Shown here piece by piece: positions 16,429 through 25,567 of a stretch of 64,000 nt of DNA. Under the pieces are notes generated by a model. That model saw only the letters and a program-made list of their open reading frames with translations, was not told the origin of the DNA and did not search any database. Each line of letters opens with the position of its first letter. Position 1 is the first letter of the stretch. Position numbers and translations under genes: made by a program. The stretch is from Pseudomonas brassicacearum subsp. brassicacearum (lineage in GTDB: Bacteria > Pseudomonadota > Gammaproteobacteria > Pseudomonadales > Pseudomonadaceae): NCBI RefSeq assembly GCF_008801605.1, contig NZ_VZPJ01000010.1, positions 62,001-126,000 of the forward strand, given 5' to 3'.

Positions 16429-17445
16429 TCAGGCATCCTCCAACTGACCGGCCTTGAACTTGAAGGCCAATATCACCAAGGGCACGTAGGCCAACACAAC
16501 GCCTGTCAGCCCATCCAGCTTCAGAACCACGACGCACCACGCCAGGGGAAACAACCACAGCACGTTGATCGCCGCCACTGCCATCGTGACCGGACGATGG
16601 CGCCCATAACGGCGCGAGGCAAACTGATAGGCATGACTACGATGAGCCTCGTAGACTTTATCTCCCCGCAAAAACCGCCGAGTCAGGGTGACCGTCGCGT
16701 CGACGATAAACACCCCCAGCAGGATCAGCCATGCCCAGAACAAGGCCGGAGAGACCCAGGCGGCTTGCAAGGACATGATCCCAAGCGCGATCCCCAGGAA
16801 ACCACTGCCCGCGTCCCCCATGAAAATTTTCGCAGGTGGGAAATTCCAAAACAGAAAGCCCAGCACTGCGGCGGCCAAGATCAACGGAGGCCAGATCAGG
16901 TCGGTGAAACCCGACAGTATGTAGAGAGCACTCGCGCCCAGGCACGCCGACACCGCTTCTATGCTGGCAATACCGTCAATACCGTCCATGAAGTTGTACA
17001 GGTTGAGAACCCAGACAAGATAAAAGGCAGCCAGGGCATGTCCTATCCAGGATAGATCGACACTGACACCAAACAGGTTCAGCGGCGCCAGACCTTCAAG
17101 CCATGCCAACGCCCATATAGCGGCGCTGAAATGTCCGAGCAATCGCCACCGCGCTGCAATGTGTCCATGGTCATCCATGAAACCCACGATGGCGACCAGC
17201 GCACCTGCACCGCCCAATGCGATCAGGTAGTGAGGCGGTACCAGACCCAGTTGCCCCAGCAAGGGCAATGTCAGCAGGAATGCCACGACTATGGCGACAC
17301 CTCCGCCCCGGGGCGTAGGGATACTGTGGGAGCTGCGTGCATTCGGAATATCGATGATGCTACGCGCCAAGGCATAGCGGCGCAGCCCCGCGGTCATGAG
17401 CAGTGAGGCCAGCGTGACAGAGGCAAACAACCAGAAGTACATCAT
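16429..17445 (-). CDS. wbpL: WbpL-type undecaprenyl-phosphate sugar-1-phosphate transferase
   Basis: 338 residues, about ten membrane helices, WecA/MraY superfamily. Diagnostic loops: NARSSHSIPTPRGGG near residue 40, GFMDDHGHI with the catalytic DD around residue 91, NLYNFMDGIDG (about 147-157), FMGDAGSGFLG (about 209) and the basic HRSHAYQ motif near 270. It starts O-unit synthesis by putting a 6-deoxy-HexNAc phosphate (QuiNAc or FucNAc in related strains) on undecaprenyl phosphate. ATGA-type overlap with the upstream epimerase gene. Sugar specificity cannot be read from the sequence. Confidence 0.9.
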   Translation of the reverse strand: MMYFWLFASVTLASLLMTAGLRRYALARSIIDIPNARSSHSIPTPRGGGVAIVVAFLLTLPLLGQLGLVPPHYLIALGGAGALVAIVGFMDDHGHIAARWRLLGHFSAAIWALAWLEGLAPLNLFGVSVDLSWIGHALAAFYLVWVLNLYNFMDGIDGIASIEAVSACLGASALYILSGFTDLIWPPLILAAAVLGFLFWNFPPAKIFMGDAGSGFLGIALGIMSLQAAWVSPALFWAWLILLGVFIVDATVTLTRRFLRGDKVYEAHRSHAYQFASRRYGRHRPVTMAVAAINVLWLFPLAWCVVVLKLDGLTGVVLAYVPLVILAFKFKAGQLEDA

Positions 17446-18407
17446 TTAGCTTGATTCATCCTGAAATGCCGTGCGGTTTCGGCCAATGCATCATCGACAC
17501 TCACGGGTGGGTTCCAATTCAAAAGTGTACGTGTCTTCTCGATATTGACCTGCAGCGAACCACATAGGCGCTGGGACAGCGCTTTTCTGCCCAGCATGCT
17601 GGCGCCGCGGTCGAGCATCCAGCTAGGAACCGGAATCAACCGGGCAGGTTTACCCAGCGCACGAGCCATCCGGCTGAGCAATGTCGTGGTCGACAGATCT
17701 TCTCCATCACTGACCAGGAAGGTCTGGTTCGCCGCCGCGGGGTGATCGATACAGGTTACGATGAGGTCGACCAGGTTATCGATGCTCACCAGACTACGTC
17801 GGTTATCGATGGCACCGAATGGCAAAGGCACGCCTTTGTCCAACCAACGCATCATGTTCAAGAAATTAGCCTTCACGCCGGGCCCGTACACCAGGACAGG
17901 CCGGATGATGACCACTTCCATTCCTGTCGCCTGCGCAACCTCCCGCAGACCTTGCTCGGCCTCCTGCTTGGACACGCCATACGGGTCCGCTGGCGCAGGA
18001 ATATCGTCGGCGGCGTAAGGTTGGCCGGGCGACGTACCTTCCCCATTAACTTTAATGGAGCTGATGAAAATAAATCGACGGACGCCGGCTTCAGCCGCCT
18101 GCCTTGCAAAATTGAGCGTCCCCTCCACGTTGACCTGCCGAAAGGCGGCCAACGGATCAGCCTCCGTATCGTTCATCACGTGCACGCGAGCAGCGCAATG
18201 AATGACTGTATCCACATTGGCCAGGTGCGCGTTCCATTGAGTTTGCGCGGAAAATGACTCAATCCGCACAGTGCTGATCGGGCCTGGCGAATGCCGGTCA
18301 CCACGAACCACTGCGATCACGGATCGTCCTGCATCTGCTTGCAACCGTGTAAGTACCGCACCACCTACAAACCCGCTCGCCCCGGTCACAAGAATACTTT
18401 TCTGCAT
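17442..18407 (-). CDS. WbpV-like NAD-dependent epimerase/4-ketoreductase
   Basis: 321-residue extended SDR with TGASGFVGGAVL (Rossmann motif, about 8-19) and YGVSK (catalytic Tyr and Lys, about 143-147). Next to wbpL and wbpM homologs, its likely job is to reduce the 4-keto product of WbpM to UDP-D-QuiNAc (as P. aeruginosa WbpV does) or UDP-D-FucNAc (as WbpK does). Stop overlaps wbpL by 4 bases; its start touches the stop of the glycosyltransferase upstream (TGATG), so the block is co-translated. Confidence 0.83.
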   Translation of the reverse strand: MQKSILVTGASGFVGGAVLTRLQADAGRSVIAVVRGDRHSPGPISTVRIESFSAQTQWNAHLANVDTVIHCAARVHVMNDTEADPLAAFRQVNVEGTLNFARQAAEAGVRRFIFISSIKVNGEGTSPGQPYAADDIPAPADPYGVSKQEAEQGLREVAQATGMEVVIIRPVLVYGPGVKANFLNMMRWLDKGVPLPFGAIDNRRSLVSIDNLVDLIVTCIDHPAAANQTFLVSDGEDLSTTTLLSRMARALGKPARLIPVPSWMLDRGASMLGRKALSQRLCGSLQVNIEKTRTLLNWNPPVSVDDALAETARHFRMNQAK

Positions 18408-19660
18408 CAGCGGTTCACCTTCCGTAGCGTGGCTTTTCTGAAGATATCTTCCAAACGCGCCAGCAAGCGTTGCTTGGAGTAGTGCTGGAGGTAATAGTCA
18501 CGACCGCTCTCCCCCATGACTTTGCGCTGGGATGGCGCAAAACCCGCCAGGGTCTGAGTGATACGTGCCAAGCCACCTGCATCACCGGATGCACACGTAA
18601 ACCCTGCACCGGACTCGTTGATTACGCGCGCGGCTTCGCCATTGATCATGCCGAGCAGAGGCCTGCCCGAGGCCAGGTAAGCCTGGACTTTTCCGGGAAT
18701 GGTTTTTTCAAACACATCATTGGTCTTCAGTGAAACCAACAGTGCATCGGCATTGGCAAACAACGCCGGCATGGCCTCCAACGGATGCCTGCCCAGAAGC
18801 AGGACGTTGTCCAGACCTCGCGCACTTACCTGCTGGCTCAACCACTGGCTCATCCGGCCATCCCCCACGATGGCCCAACGCACGGCGACTTTCCCACGCA
18901 ATTGCTCGGCAGCGTCAAGCACGGCGGGGAAATCCTGAGCCTCGCCCAGATTTCCAGCAAATACCACGGTAAATACCGACTCATCGCGTGCCAGTATCGA
19001 GTTCGAGTGCTCCGAAGTCGCAGAGAAATCGTCTTCAGCCCAGCTGGGGAAGTAGACCAAGCGTTGTGGATCTATGGGCCGTGTGCAGTAGCCTTTGACG
19101 TTTTCGAGAAAACCATTCGATTGCAGCAATAGGTAGTCGGCACGGTTATAGATCCAAGACACCATTCGACCGACCATGGAGAGTAACGCTGGTTTTTTCA
19201 ATACACCAACCGCCCTCAGTGTTTCCGGCCACAAATCCAGAATCCAAATGAATACGGGGGCTTTCTTCAAGCGACCGATCACCAGGGCAGGAATAGCCGC
19301 CATGATGGGGGAGACTGCGTAGACGAATACGGCATCGAAAGTGCGTCCCCGCAGCGCGTAGGCGCCAACGGTCGAAGCACTGGAAAAAAAACTCAGATAG
19401 TTGAGGATCAACTGAATGCTGCGTTTGCCGCGCGGGATCATGGGCACCCGCACAATGCGGGCACCATGGTATTCGGTGAACTTCCCTGGTGCTGACTTGT
19501 AGGCCTCGAACACCTTCCCTTCCGGATAATTAGGCACTCCAGTAAGCACCGTGACCGAATGCCCTTTTTCGGTGAAGTCACGCACCAGATCGTTGATGCG
19601 CATGTTCTCTGGCCAGAAGTATTGCGTGACCACCAAAATATTCAGCTTGCTCTCAGGCAT
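18407..19660 (-). CDS. wbuB: GT4 glycosyltransferase, WbuB/WbjE-like (L-FucNAc transferase)
   Basis: 417 residues, GT-B fold. N-terminal ILVVTQYFWPENMRINDL and the C-terminal donor domain with VFAGNLGEAQDF and the acidic KTIPGKVQAYLASGRPLL stretch are characteristic of the WbuB/WbjE branch that adds L-FucNAc. It directly follows fnlC, as wbuB does in the E. coli O26/O145 loci. The ATG at 19660 is chosen; a TTG ten codons upstream would overlap fnlC. Acceptor would be the undecaprenyl-linked first sugar. The transferase class is firm; the donor sugar is inferred from neighbours. Confidence 0.83.
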   Translation of the reverse strand: MPESKLNILVVTQYFWPENMRINDLVRDFTEKGHSVTVLTGVPNYPEGKVFEAYKSAPGKFTEYHGARIVRVPMIPRGKRSIQLILNYLSFFSSASTVGAYALRGRTFDAVFVYAVSPIMAAIPALVIGRLKKAPVFIWILDLWPETLRAVGVLKKPALLSMVGRMVSWIYNRADYLLLQSNGFLENVKGYCTRPIDPQRLVYFPSWAEDDFSATSEHSNSILARDESVFTVVFAGNLGEAQDFPAVLDAAEQLRGKVAVRWAIVGDGRMSQWLSQQVSARGLDNVLLLGRHPLEAMPALFANADALLVSLKTNDVFEKTIPGKVQAYLASGRPLLGMINGEAARVINESGAGFTCASGDAGGLARITQTLAGFAPSQRKVMGESGRDYYLQHYSKQRLLARLEDIFRKATLRKVNR

Positions 19661-19674
19661 ATTCACGACTCGAC

Positions 19675-20817
19675 TCAATACCGCTTCCAAACGACACGGT
19701 TTACGTAGTCGGTATAGCTGTGCACGATTCTGGCTACTTTTTCGGAAACGTTAGGCATGCTGTAGTCCGCTACCAGACGAAGGCTGCGCTCGCTACCCGA
19801 GAGTTGTGTCTGGAGGATATTCAGTCCTTGCAGGACTCGCTCGACTTCCAGCCCCACCATCATCACCGCTGCTTCTTCCATCCCCTCGGGCCGCTCATGA
19901 GCTTCGCGCAGGTTCAAGGCTGGGAAGTTGAGAATCGACGACTCTTCATTGATGGTGCCACTGTCAGACAAGACTGCACGCGACTCGAGTTGCAGCTTGT
20001 TGTAGTCCATGAATCCCAAGGGCTTGAGCAGTCTGACATTTTCATGAAAAACAATGCCCATGGCATCGACACGCTTTTGAGTGCGTGGATGGGTAGAGAC
20101 AATCACGGGCTGGCCAAACGTACTGGCAACGGTATTGAGCACCTCGACCAACTTGAGGAAGTTCTTATCCGAGTCGACGTTCTCTTCGCGGTGCGCGCTG
20201 ACCACAAAGAACTTGCCCGCCTCCAAACCAAGTCGCTCCAGGACGTTCGACGCCTCGATACTGTCGCGATAATGATTGAGCACTTCAAACATAGGACTGC
20301 CAGTCTTTATGACACGATCGGCAGGCAAACCCTCGCCCAGCAAATAATCCCGGGCGATGGTGCTATAGGTCAGGTTGATGTCTGCCGTGTGATCAACGAT
20401 GCGCCGATTGATTTCTTCGGGGACGCGCATATCAAAGCAACGGTTTCCGGCTTCCATATGGAACGTGGGGATCTTGCGCCGCTTGGCGGGAATAACTGCC
20501 ATGCAACTGTTTGTATCACCCAGCACCAGCAAGGCTTCAGGTTCAATAATAGCCAGTACCCGGTCCACCGCGATGATCACATTGCCGATGGTTTCCGCGC
20601 CGGTGCTCCCGGCAGCATTCAAGAAGTGGTCAGGCTTTCGGATGCCCAAGTCCTGGAAGAAAATCTCGTTCAGCTCGTAGTCATAATTCTGACCGGTATG
20701 CACCAGCACGTGTTCGCAATACTTATCCAGTGCGGCCATGACCCTGGACAAACGGATAATTTCAGGACGCGTGCCCACCACGGTGACGATTTTCAGTTTT
20801 TTTAGTGCAGTATTCAT
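19675..20817 (-). CDS. fnlC: UDP-2-acetamido-2,6-dideoxy-L-talose 2-epimerase (WbjD/FnlC)
   Basis: 380 residues of the non-hydrolysing UDP-HexNAc 2-epimerase family. Seen: VTVVGTRPEIIRLS at the N-terminus, HTGQNYD, GDTNSC, the MEAGNRCFDMRVPEEINR motif, SAHREENVD and SDSGTINEESSIL near the C-terminus, where ordinary WecB reads differently. This pattern is that of FnlC/WbjD/CapG, which makes UDP-L-FucNAc in the third step of the pathway. Start ATG at 20817 with AAGGA six bases upstream; an in-frame extension would overlap fnlB. Confidence 0.92.
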   Translation of the reverse strand: MNTALKKLKIVTVVGTRPEIIRLSRVMAALDKYCEHVLVHTGQNYDYELNEIFFQDLGIRKPDHFLNAAGSTGAETIGNVIIAVDRVLAIIEPEALLVLGDTNSCMAVIPAKRRKIPTFHMEAGNRCFDMRVPEEINRRIVDHTADINLTYSTIARDYLLGEGLPADRVIKTGSPMFEVLNHYRDSIEASNVLERLGLEAGKFFVVSAHREENVDSDKNFLKLVEVLNTVASTFGQPVIVSTHPRTQKRVDAMGIVFHENVRLLKPLGFMDYNKLQLESRAVLSDSGTINEESSILNFPALNLREAHERPEGMEEAAVMMVGLEVERVLQGLNILQTQLSGSERSLRLVADYSMPNVSEKVARIVHSYTDYVNRVVWKRY

Positions 20818-20827
20818 TGCTAATCCT

Positions 20828-21946
20828 TCAGGCCTGAGTGCCAACAGCCATGGTGTAGGTGTCTGGCCGCTCACGATCAAAAATTTCGTTGGCCCACAGC
20901 ATTACGATCATTTCGGTTTCGCCAGTGTTGGTGATGTCATGGCTCCAACCCGGGACGGTTTCAACTATTTGTGGTGTTTCGCCGTCAGTGTAAAGTTCGT
21001 AGAACTCACCGCTGACAATGTGCCGAAAACGGAAGCAGGCGTGACCTTTGATAACCAGGAACTTCTCGGTCTTGCTGTGATGGTAATGCCCTCCCCGCGT
21101 AATGCCAGGATGAGCAGTGAAGTAAGAGAACTGACCGGCATCCGGGGTCTTGAGCATCTCAACGAATACGCCTCGCACATCACCGTGCTTGGGCAGCTCA
21201 TAGGTGAAATCGTCTGGCGTGAAATAGCTCAGGTAAGTCGAATACAAAGCGCGGACCAACCCAGTCCCCACCCGCTCGGTCACCATCGTCTCTCGGCTGC
21301 GCTTGAACGCCTGCAACTGATCGGCCAATGCCCCGACCGTCGTGGCATAAACCGGTTGTACATCCAGATAAGGACCTTCCGGGGCGCTACCATCCATCAC
21401 ATCGATGAAGCTTCGGATTACATCGTCGATATAGACCAACTGCAGCGGTGCCGCGGGATCATTGACGGTAATTGGCAAGCCACGGACGATGTTATGGCAG
21501 AACGTCGCCACCGCCGAATTGTAGTCTGGCCTCGCCCACTTTCCGAAAACGTTGGGCAAACGATAAAGATAAACTGGCGAACCTTGCTGTTTCGACAGAT
21601 CAAGCAAGGCGTGTTCAGCATCGCGCTTGCTGGTCCCATAAGGATTATCGACCTCAGCCTGTATGGATGAGGTGTAGATCACGGGTATCGACCGGCCAGT
21701 GGCCTTGATGGCAGCACACAACGTAGCAGTGAGGCCACTGTTACCTTCGCTGAACTCCTCGATACGCTGGGGTCGATTGACGCCCGCCAGATGGAACACA
21801 AAGTCCACTTCATCAAGCATCGACAACAGATCGGATGGGGCCTCCTGGCGACCAAATCGAACCACCTGAACGTCTTGGCGCTCTTGCAGGTGGGCCACAA
21901 GGTTTTTGCCGACAAAGCCGCCAGCCCCGGTAATAAGAACTTTCAT
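20828..21946 (-). CDS. fnlB: WbjC/FnlB/CapF-type bifunctional reductase-epimerase
   Basis: 372 residues in two domains. Residues 1-245 are an SDR with VLITGAGGFVGKNL and YGTSK (Tyr and Lys of the active site). Residues 250-370 form a cupin with the metal-binding look of GGHYHHSKTEKFLVIKG. Together they convert the FnlA product to UDP-2-acetamido-2,6-dideoxy-L-talose, step two of UDP-L-FucNAc synthesis. Start ATG at 21946 chosen because GAGGAG lies eight bases upstream; the closer ATG would be too near. The fnlA stop lies in the same short junction. Confidence 0.92.
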   Translation of the reverse strand: MKVLITGAGGFVGKNLVAHLQERQDVQVVRFGRQEAPSDLLSMLDEVDFVFHLAGVNRPQRIEEFSEGNSGLTATLCAAIKATGRSIPVIYTSSIQAEVDNPYGTSKRDAEHALLDLSKQQGSPVYLYRLPNVFGKWARPDYNSAVATFCHNIVRGLPITVNDPAAPLQLVYIDDVIRSFIDVMDGSAPEGPYLDVQPVYATTVGALADQLQAFKRSRETMVTERVGTGLVRALYSTYLSYFTPDDFTYELPKHGDVRGVFVEMLKTPDAGQFSYFTAHPGITRGGHYHHSKTEKFLVIKGHACFRFRHIVSGEFYELYTDGETPQIVETVPGWSHDITNTGETEMIVMLWANEIFDRERPDTYTMAVGTQA

Positions 21947-21951
21947 GGGCA

Positions 21952-22986
21952 TCACTCCTCTGGAGTGGCGGGCTCGCCACGCTGTATGGCCCGCATGAAA
22001 TCCAGCTTCAACAACAGCTTTTGCATACCTTCGACATCCAAGCGCTCGGTGTTATGCGAGTTGTAATCCTCGGTGCGCGAAATTTTCTCCTCGCCTAGCT
22101 CCACGAACTTGCTGTAGTTCAAGTCGCGCAGGTCTGGTGGTACACGGAAATAGGCGCCCATGTCTTCAGCGCAGGCCATCTCCTCACGACTGAGCAGTGC
22201 CTCGTAAAGCTTTTCACCGTGGCGCGTGCCAATGATTTGAATCGGGTGGTCAGGTTGACCGAGCATCGATGTCAACGCTTGAGCGAGGGTTTCGACAGTG
22301 GCAGCCGGGGCTTTCTGAACAAAGAGATCACCGTTGTTGCCATGCTCGAAGGCGTAAAGCACCAGATCCACCGCATCGGCCAGGGTCATCATGAAGCGGG
22401 TCATGTTGGGATCGGTGATCGAAAGCGATTTCCCTGCACGAATCTGCTCAATGAACAGAGGGATGACTGACCCTCGGGAGGCCATGACGTTGCCATATCG
22501 TGTACCGCAAATAACCGTCTTGTTTTCGTCGACATTACGCGACTTGGCCACCATGACTTTTTCCATCATGGCCTTGGAGATACCCATGGCATTAATGGGG
22601 TAGACAGCCTTGTCCGTGCTCAGGCAGACCACGCGCTGGACACCATTCTGGATGGCCGCCTCAAGCACGTTGTCGGTGCCGATGACGTTGGTTTTCACCG
22701 CCTCCATGGGGTGGAATTCGCAGGACGGTACCTGCTTGAGGGCCGCAGCATGGAAGATATAGTCAACACCACGGGTAGCATTCAGCACGCTTTGGTAGTC
22801 CCGTACATCGCCGATGTAAAACTTCAGCTTGACGTTACTGTAACGCTTGCGCATGTCGTCCTGTTTTTTCTCATCACGACTGAAAATGCGGATCTCAGCA
22901 ATGTCGGTATCCAGGAAACGTTTGAGCACCGCGTTGCCGAAGGACCCAGTACCACCAGTGATAAGAAGTTTTTTGCCGTTGAACAT
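21952..22986 (-). CDS. fnlA: UDP-GlcNAc 4,6-dehydratase/5-epimerase (FnlA/WbjB/CapE)
   Basis: 344 residues, short SDR without membrane helices. TGGTGSFGNAVL (about 10-21) binds NADP; the active site reads INAMGISK with Met134 where ordinary SDRs have Tyr and Lys138, as in all inverting 4,6-dehydratases of the FlaA1/CapE group. Step one of UDP-L-FucNAc synthesis. AAGGG nine bases before the ATG. Lies 32 bases after the hisF-like gene. Together fnlA-fnlB-fnlC form a complete pathway from UDP-GlcNAc. Confidence 0.93.
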   Translation of the reverse strand: MFNGKKLLITGGTGSFGNAVLKRFLDTDIAEIRIFSRDEKKQDDMRKRYSNVKLKFYIGDVRDYQSVLNATRGVDYIFHAAALKQVPSCEFHPMEAVKTNVIGTDNVLEAAIQNGVQRVVCLSTDKAVYPINAMGISKAMMEKVMVAKSRNVDENKTVICGTRYGNVMASRGSVIPLFIEQIRAGKSLSITDPNMTRFMMTLADAVDLVLYAFEHGNNGDLFVQKAPAATVETLAQALTSMLGQPDHPIQIIGTRHGEKLYEALLSREEMACAEDMGAYFRVPPDLRDLNYSKFVELGEEKISRTEDYNSHNTERLDVEGMQKLLLKLDFMRAIQRGEPATPEE

Positions 22987-23017
22987 ATGATCTGACCCTT
23001 GCCACGAACCTGGTGAA

Positions 23018-23800
23018 TTACCTGGCTCGTAGAGCTGAATAAATGATGTCGTCTTTCTGCTGAGCGCTTGGATAGCTGATCAGCACCGCCCGGTACGCGC
23101 CCTTGAACACAAAGAAGCTGCCCGCCGCTACGCCCACCACGCCACAAGCTGCCACGACGCTACGCATGTCTTCAAGCGAGCCGCCACCGCCTAGAATAGT
23201 GATGGGGATACGCACGGCTGCACGAAGCTTTATTGCAAGCTCCACATCGTAGCCTTTCATTTTTCCGTCGTTTTCGATGGAATTGAGCACAATTTCGCCG
23301 GCACCGAGTTTTTCAAACTCTTGAGCGGCCTCGATGACGCTGCGCTTGGTATTGCGCGTGCCGTTGTGCGTCCAGACCTCCTGATGCTTGCTCAGCAAGC
23401 GCGCTTTATGATCCAGGACCACCACAACACTCTGCCTGCCAATCTCTTCTGCGATTTGACTGATCAAATGCGGATTTTCAAATGCCGCCGAGCTGATGGC
23501 AACCTTCTCGACACCCAGCGCAATAATATTCTTGGCCTGCTGAGCTGTACGAATGCCCCCGCCGTAGCACAGCGGCATCCTGCACTCCGCCGCCAATTTG
23601 GCAATCTGGGCATAATTAGGTTCCACAGCATTTGCAGTGGCATCGATATCGATCACGATCAATTCGTCGGCTTCTTTCTCATTGAAGATTTTTACCGCAT
23701 TGATCGGGTCCCCGACGTATTTGGGGTCCTTGAACTTCACTGTCTTCACCAGCCCGCCATCTTGAATCAGCAAGCAGGGAATGATCCTGGGTCTCAACAT
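23018..23800 (-). CDS. wbuZ: HisF-like cyclase-family subunit (WbuZ/HisF2), amidotransferase partner
   Basis: 260 residues with the HisF TIM barrel: IIPCLLIQDGG at the start, DPINAVKIFNEKEADEL, CYGGGIRT, and a phosphate-site IPITILGGGGS. The first catalytic Asp of true HisF (D11) is Leu here (L11), while the second (D130, in VVLDHK) is kept. Loss of D11 speaks against imidazole glycerol phosphate synthesis and for a dedicated role in passing ammonia from HisH to the sugar amidotransferase, as in P. aeruginosa O-antigen loci. Separated from the hisH-like gene by one base. Confidence 0.9.
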   Translation of the reverse strand: MLRPRIIPCLLIQDGGLVKTVKFKDPKYVGDPINAVKIFNEKEADELIVIDIDATANAVEPNYAQIAKLAAECRMPLCYGGGIRTAQQAKNIIALGVEKVAISSAAFENPHLISQIAEEIGRQSVVVVLDHKARLLSKHQEVWTHNGTRNTKRSVIEAAQEFEKLGAGEIVLNSIENDGKMKGYDVELAIKLRAAVRIPITILGGGGSLEDMRSVVAACGVVGVAAGSFFVFKGAYRAVLISYPSAQQKDDIIYSALRAR

Positions 23801-23801
23801 G

Positions 23802-24416
23802 TCATAGTTCCGCGAAGTTTTTCAGTAATCCGACGCCGAAGTGATGGCTTTTTTCAGGGTGAAACTGGACGCCATACACATTTTGAGCCCGCACCGCGCA
23901 ACTGAACTCCAAGCCATAGGAGGACGTCGCCTCGCTATATCCAGCGTCTTCGCAATCAAAAAAGAACGAATGGAGAAAATAGAAGCGCGCGTCAGTCTCA
24001 AACCCCTTGAACAACGCGGAACCTGAGGAAGAACTGACATCGTTCCACCCCATGTGCGGCAGAGGCAACTCGGCCAAGTCAGGAATCGACTTGAAGGAAC
24101 GAACACGACCAGGCACCCAACCAAGGCCAGGCAAGGCCCCCTCGTCACTGCTGTTCGCCAGAATCTGCATGCCTACGCAAACGCCCAGGACCGGAACCTT
24201 GTGACGCAGAACCAACTCTTCAAGCGTGGGCCGCATGCCTGAGGCATCGAGCCGCTCGACCGCATGATCGAATGCGCCTACCCCGGGGAGAATCAACTTC
24301 GTTGCACCGTCGAGCTGCGCAGCCGTCTGAGCGACTGCGACCGGGATGTGCAAACGTCGATAAACGTTCACGAAAGCCTGGATATTACCCAGACCGTAGT
24401 CAATGATGGTAATCAT
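23802..24416 (-). CDS. wbuY: HisH-like glutamine amidotransferase (WbuY/HisH2)
   Basis: 204 residues, class I glutamine amidotransferase. The catalytic triad is visible: Cys80 in LGVCVGMQ, His186 and Glu188 in FHPEKSH. It would split glutamine and pass ammonia to the HisF-like partner and then to the LfnA-type amidotransferase. Its start overlaps the lfnA stop by 4 bases. The organism should have a second, true hisH-hisF pair in its histidine operon, outside this window. Confidence 0.92.
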   Translation of the reverse strand: MITIIDYGLGNIQAFVNVYRRLHIPVAVAQTAAQLDGATKLILPGVGAFDHAVERLDASGMRPTLEELVLRHKVPVLGVCVGMQILANSSDEGALPGLGWVPGRVRSFKSIPDLAELPLPHMGWNDVSSSSGSALFKGFETDARFYFLHSFFFDCEDAGYSEATSSYGLEFSCAVRAQNVYGVQFHPEKSHHFGVGLLKNFAEL

Positions 24417-25561
24417 CTGAACAGCCGTTTTTCCAATCCGATTGCGCTGAGGATACGAGCACCTATTCCAATCAAGAAGCGTTTGTTTTTGTAATCATGG
24501 AAGGTCTTGTTTTCGCCGTCGAAAATGCGCTGAAGCTCGGGAACAGTCAAGTCCAACTTATGCGCGACGTATTCAAATTCCGAAGCAAGAAAGTTTTCAT
24601 CCAGTTCGGGTTTCGCGATGCGCGCTAAAGCGGCTTCCCGGGTCATTTGCCCGGTCATGATAAGGCTGGAGAAATGAGCACGACGTTTCTCATAGCCAAA
24701 TTTGCGCGGCATCCAGTAGTCTTCGTAAAAACGAGTGAATCTGGATTCATGATGCTTATGCTGAAAACGCTTCCAACCAAACAAGCGCTCGAGCGTTTCC
24801 TCAGCCTCGCTCTTTATGTAAGGCACCAAATTTAGAGGACGCACGACCTGCATACCCAAGACATAACGATAATAGATTTTATAGGACAATATATCTACGA
24901 GAGGAAACGTCTTAAGTTTACGCACACCAAATCTAGCATGAATATCATTTATAAGAGTCTTGTCTATCCCCGGATAAGCTCCCCACTCCTCCGGTTCACG
25001 GCAGCACTCGGTAGAGTAGTTAGCCCCAGTCAGCACATATTTTATTTTATTTGCTTTGGCAAACTTATAAAGCCCTGAAAAAAAAGCAGTATCCTGGGGA
25101 ATATCCTGATCTGGAACCTGGGCTTTTAGAAAAGCCACCTGCAAGCTTTTCATTTCCTCCCAGTTAATAACATCGGTATATAACTCTAAGCCCAGTCCGT
25201 CCACCAACTTTTCAATATTTCCAACCGCTTGATCAGTATTCCAGCCAGCATCAACATGAAAAAGCAATGGACGCAGCCCCATTTTTTCTTTAGCGATATA
25301 AGCTAAATAGGAGCTATCGAGGCCACCACTCAAACCGATGATGCAATCAAAATCACGACCTTCGCCGTCCTTCTTGATTTTTTCCGATATTTTCATCAGT
25401 TCGGCTTCCCCAAGCGAACCAGTATTCCAACTCGGCTTGATACGGCCATGGAAATTATTACAATACTCGCAGACCCCATGCTCATCAAAAGAGATGCTAG
25501 GATCAGAACTGTCCATGATGCAAGTATTGCAAATTTTGTAGCTGCCCCAGCTATGTTTCAT
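24413..25561 (-). CDS. lfnA: N-acetyl sugar amidotransferase (LfnA/WbuX/WbpG/PseA family)
   Basis: 382 residues. Two N-terminal Cys pairs (C11, C14 and C31, C34) look like a zinc site; the ATP pyrophosphatase loop is SGGLDSS (78-84). Later KYVLTGANYSTEC and a Cys-containing YSTECCREPEEW follow the family pattern. It uses ATP and ammonia from HisH/HisF to turn an N-acetyl group into acetamidino. Beside fnlABC and a wbuB-like gene the most likely product is L-FucNAm, as described for LfnA of P. aeruginosa O12 and WbuX of E. coli O145. The WbpG function on a ManNAc3NAcA-type sugar is the alternative. Coding sequence is AT-rich. Confidence 0.87.
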   Translation of the reverse strand: MKHSWGSYKICNTCIMDSSDPSISFDEHGVCEYCNNFHGRIKPSWNTGSLGEAELMKISEKIKKDGEGRDFDCIIGLSGGLDSSYLAYIAKEKMGLRPLLFHVDAGWNTDQAVGNIEKLVDGLGLELYTDVINWEEMKSLQVAFLKAQVPDQDIPQDTAFFSGLYKFAKANKIKYVLTGANYSTECCREPEEWGAYPGIDKTLINDIHARFGVRKLKTFPLVDILSYKIYYRYVLGMQVVRPLNLVPYIKSEAEETLERLFGWKRFQHKHHESRFTRFYEDYWMPRKFGYEKRRAHFSSLIMTGQMTREAALARIAKPELDENFLASEFEYVAHKLDLTVPELQRIFDGENKTFHDYKNKRFLIGIGARILSAIGLEKRLFR

Positions 25562-25567
25562 ATTTTC

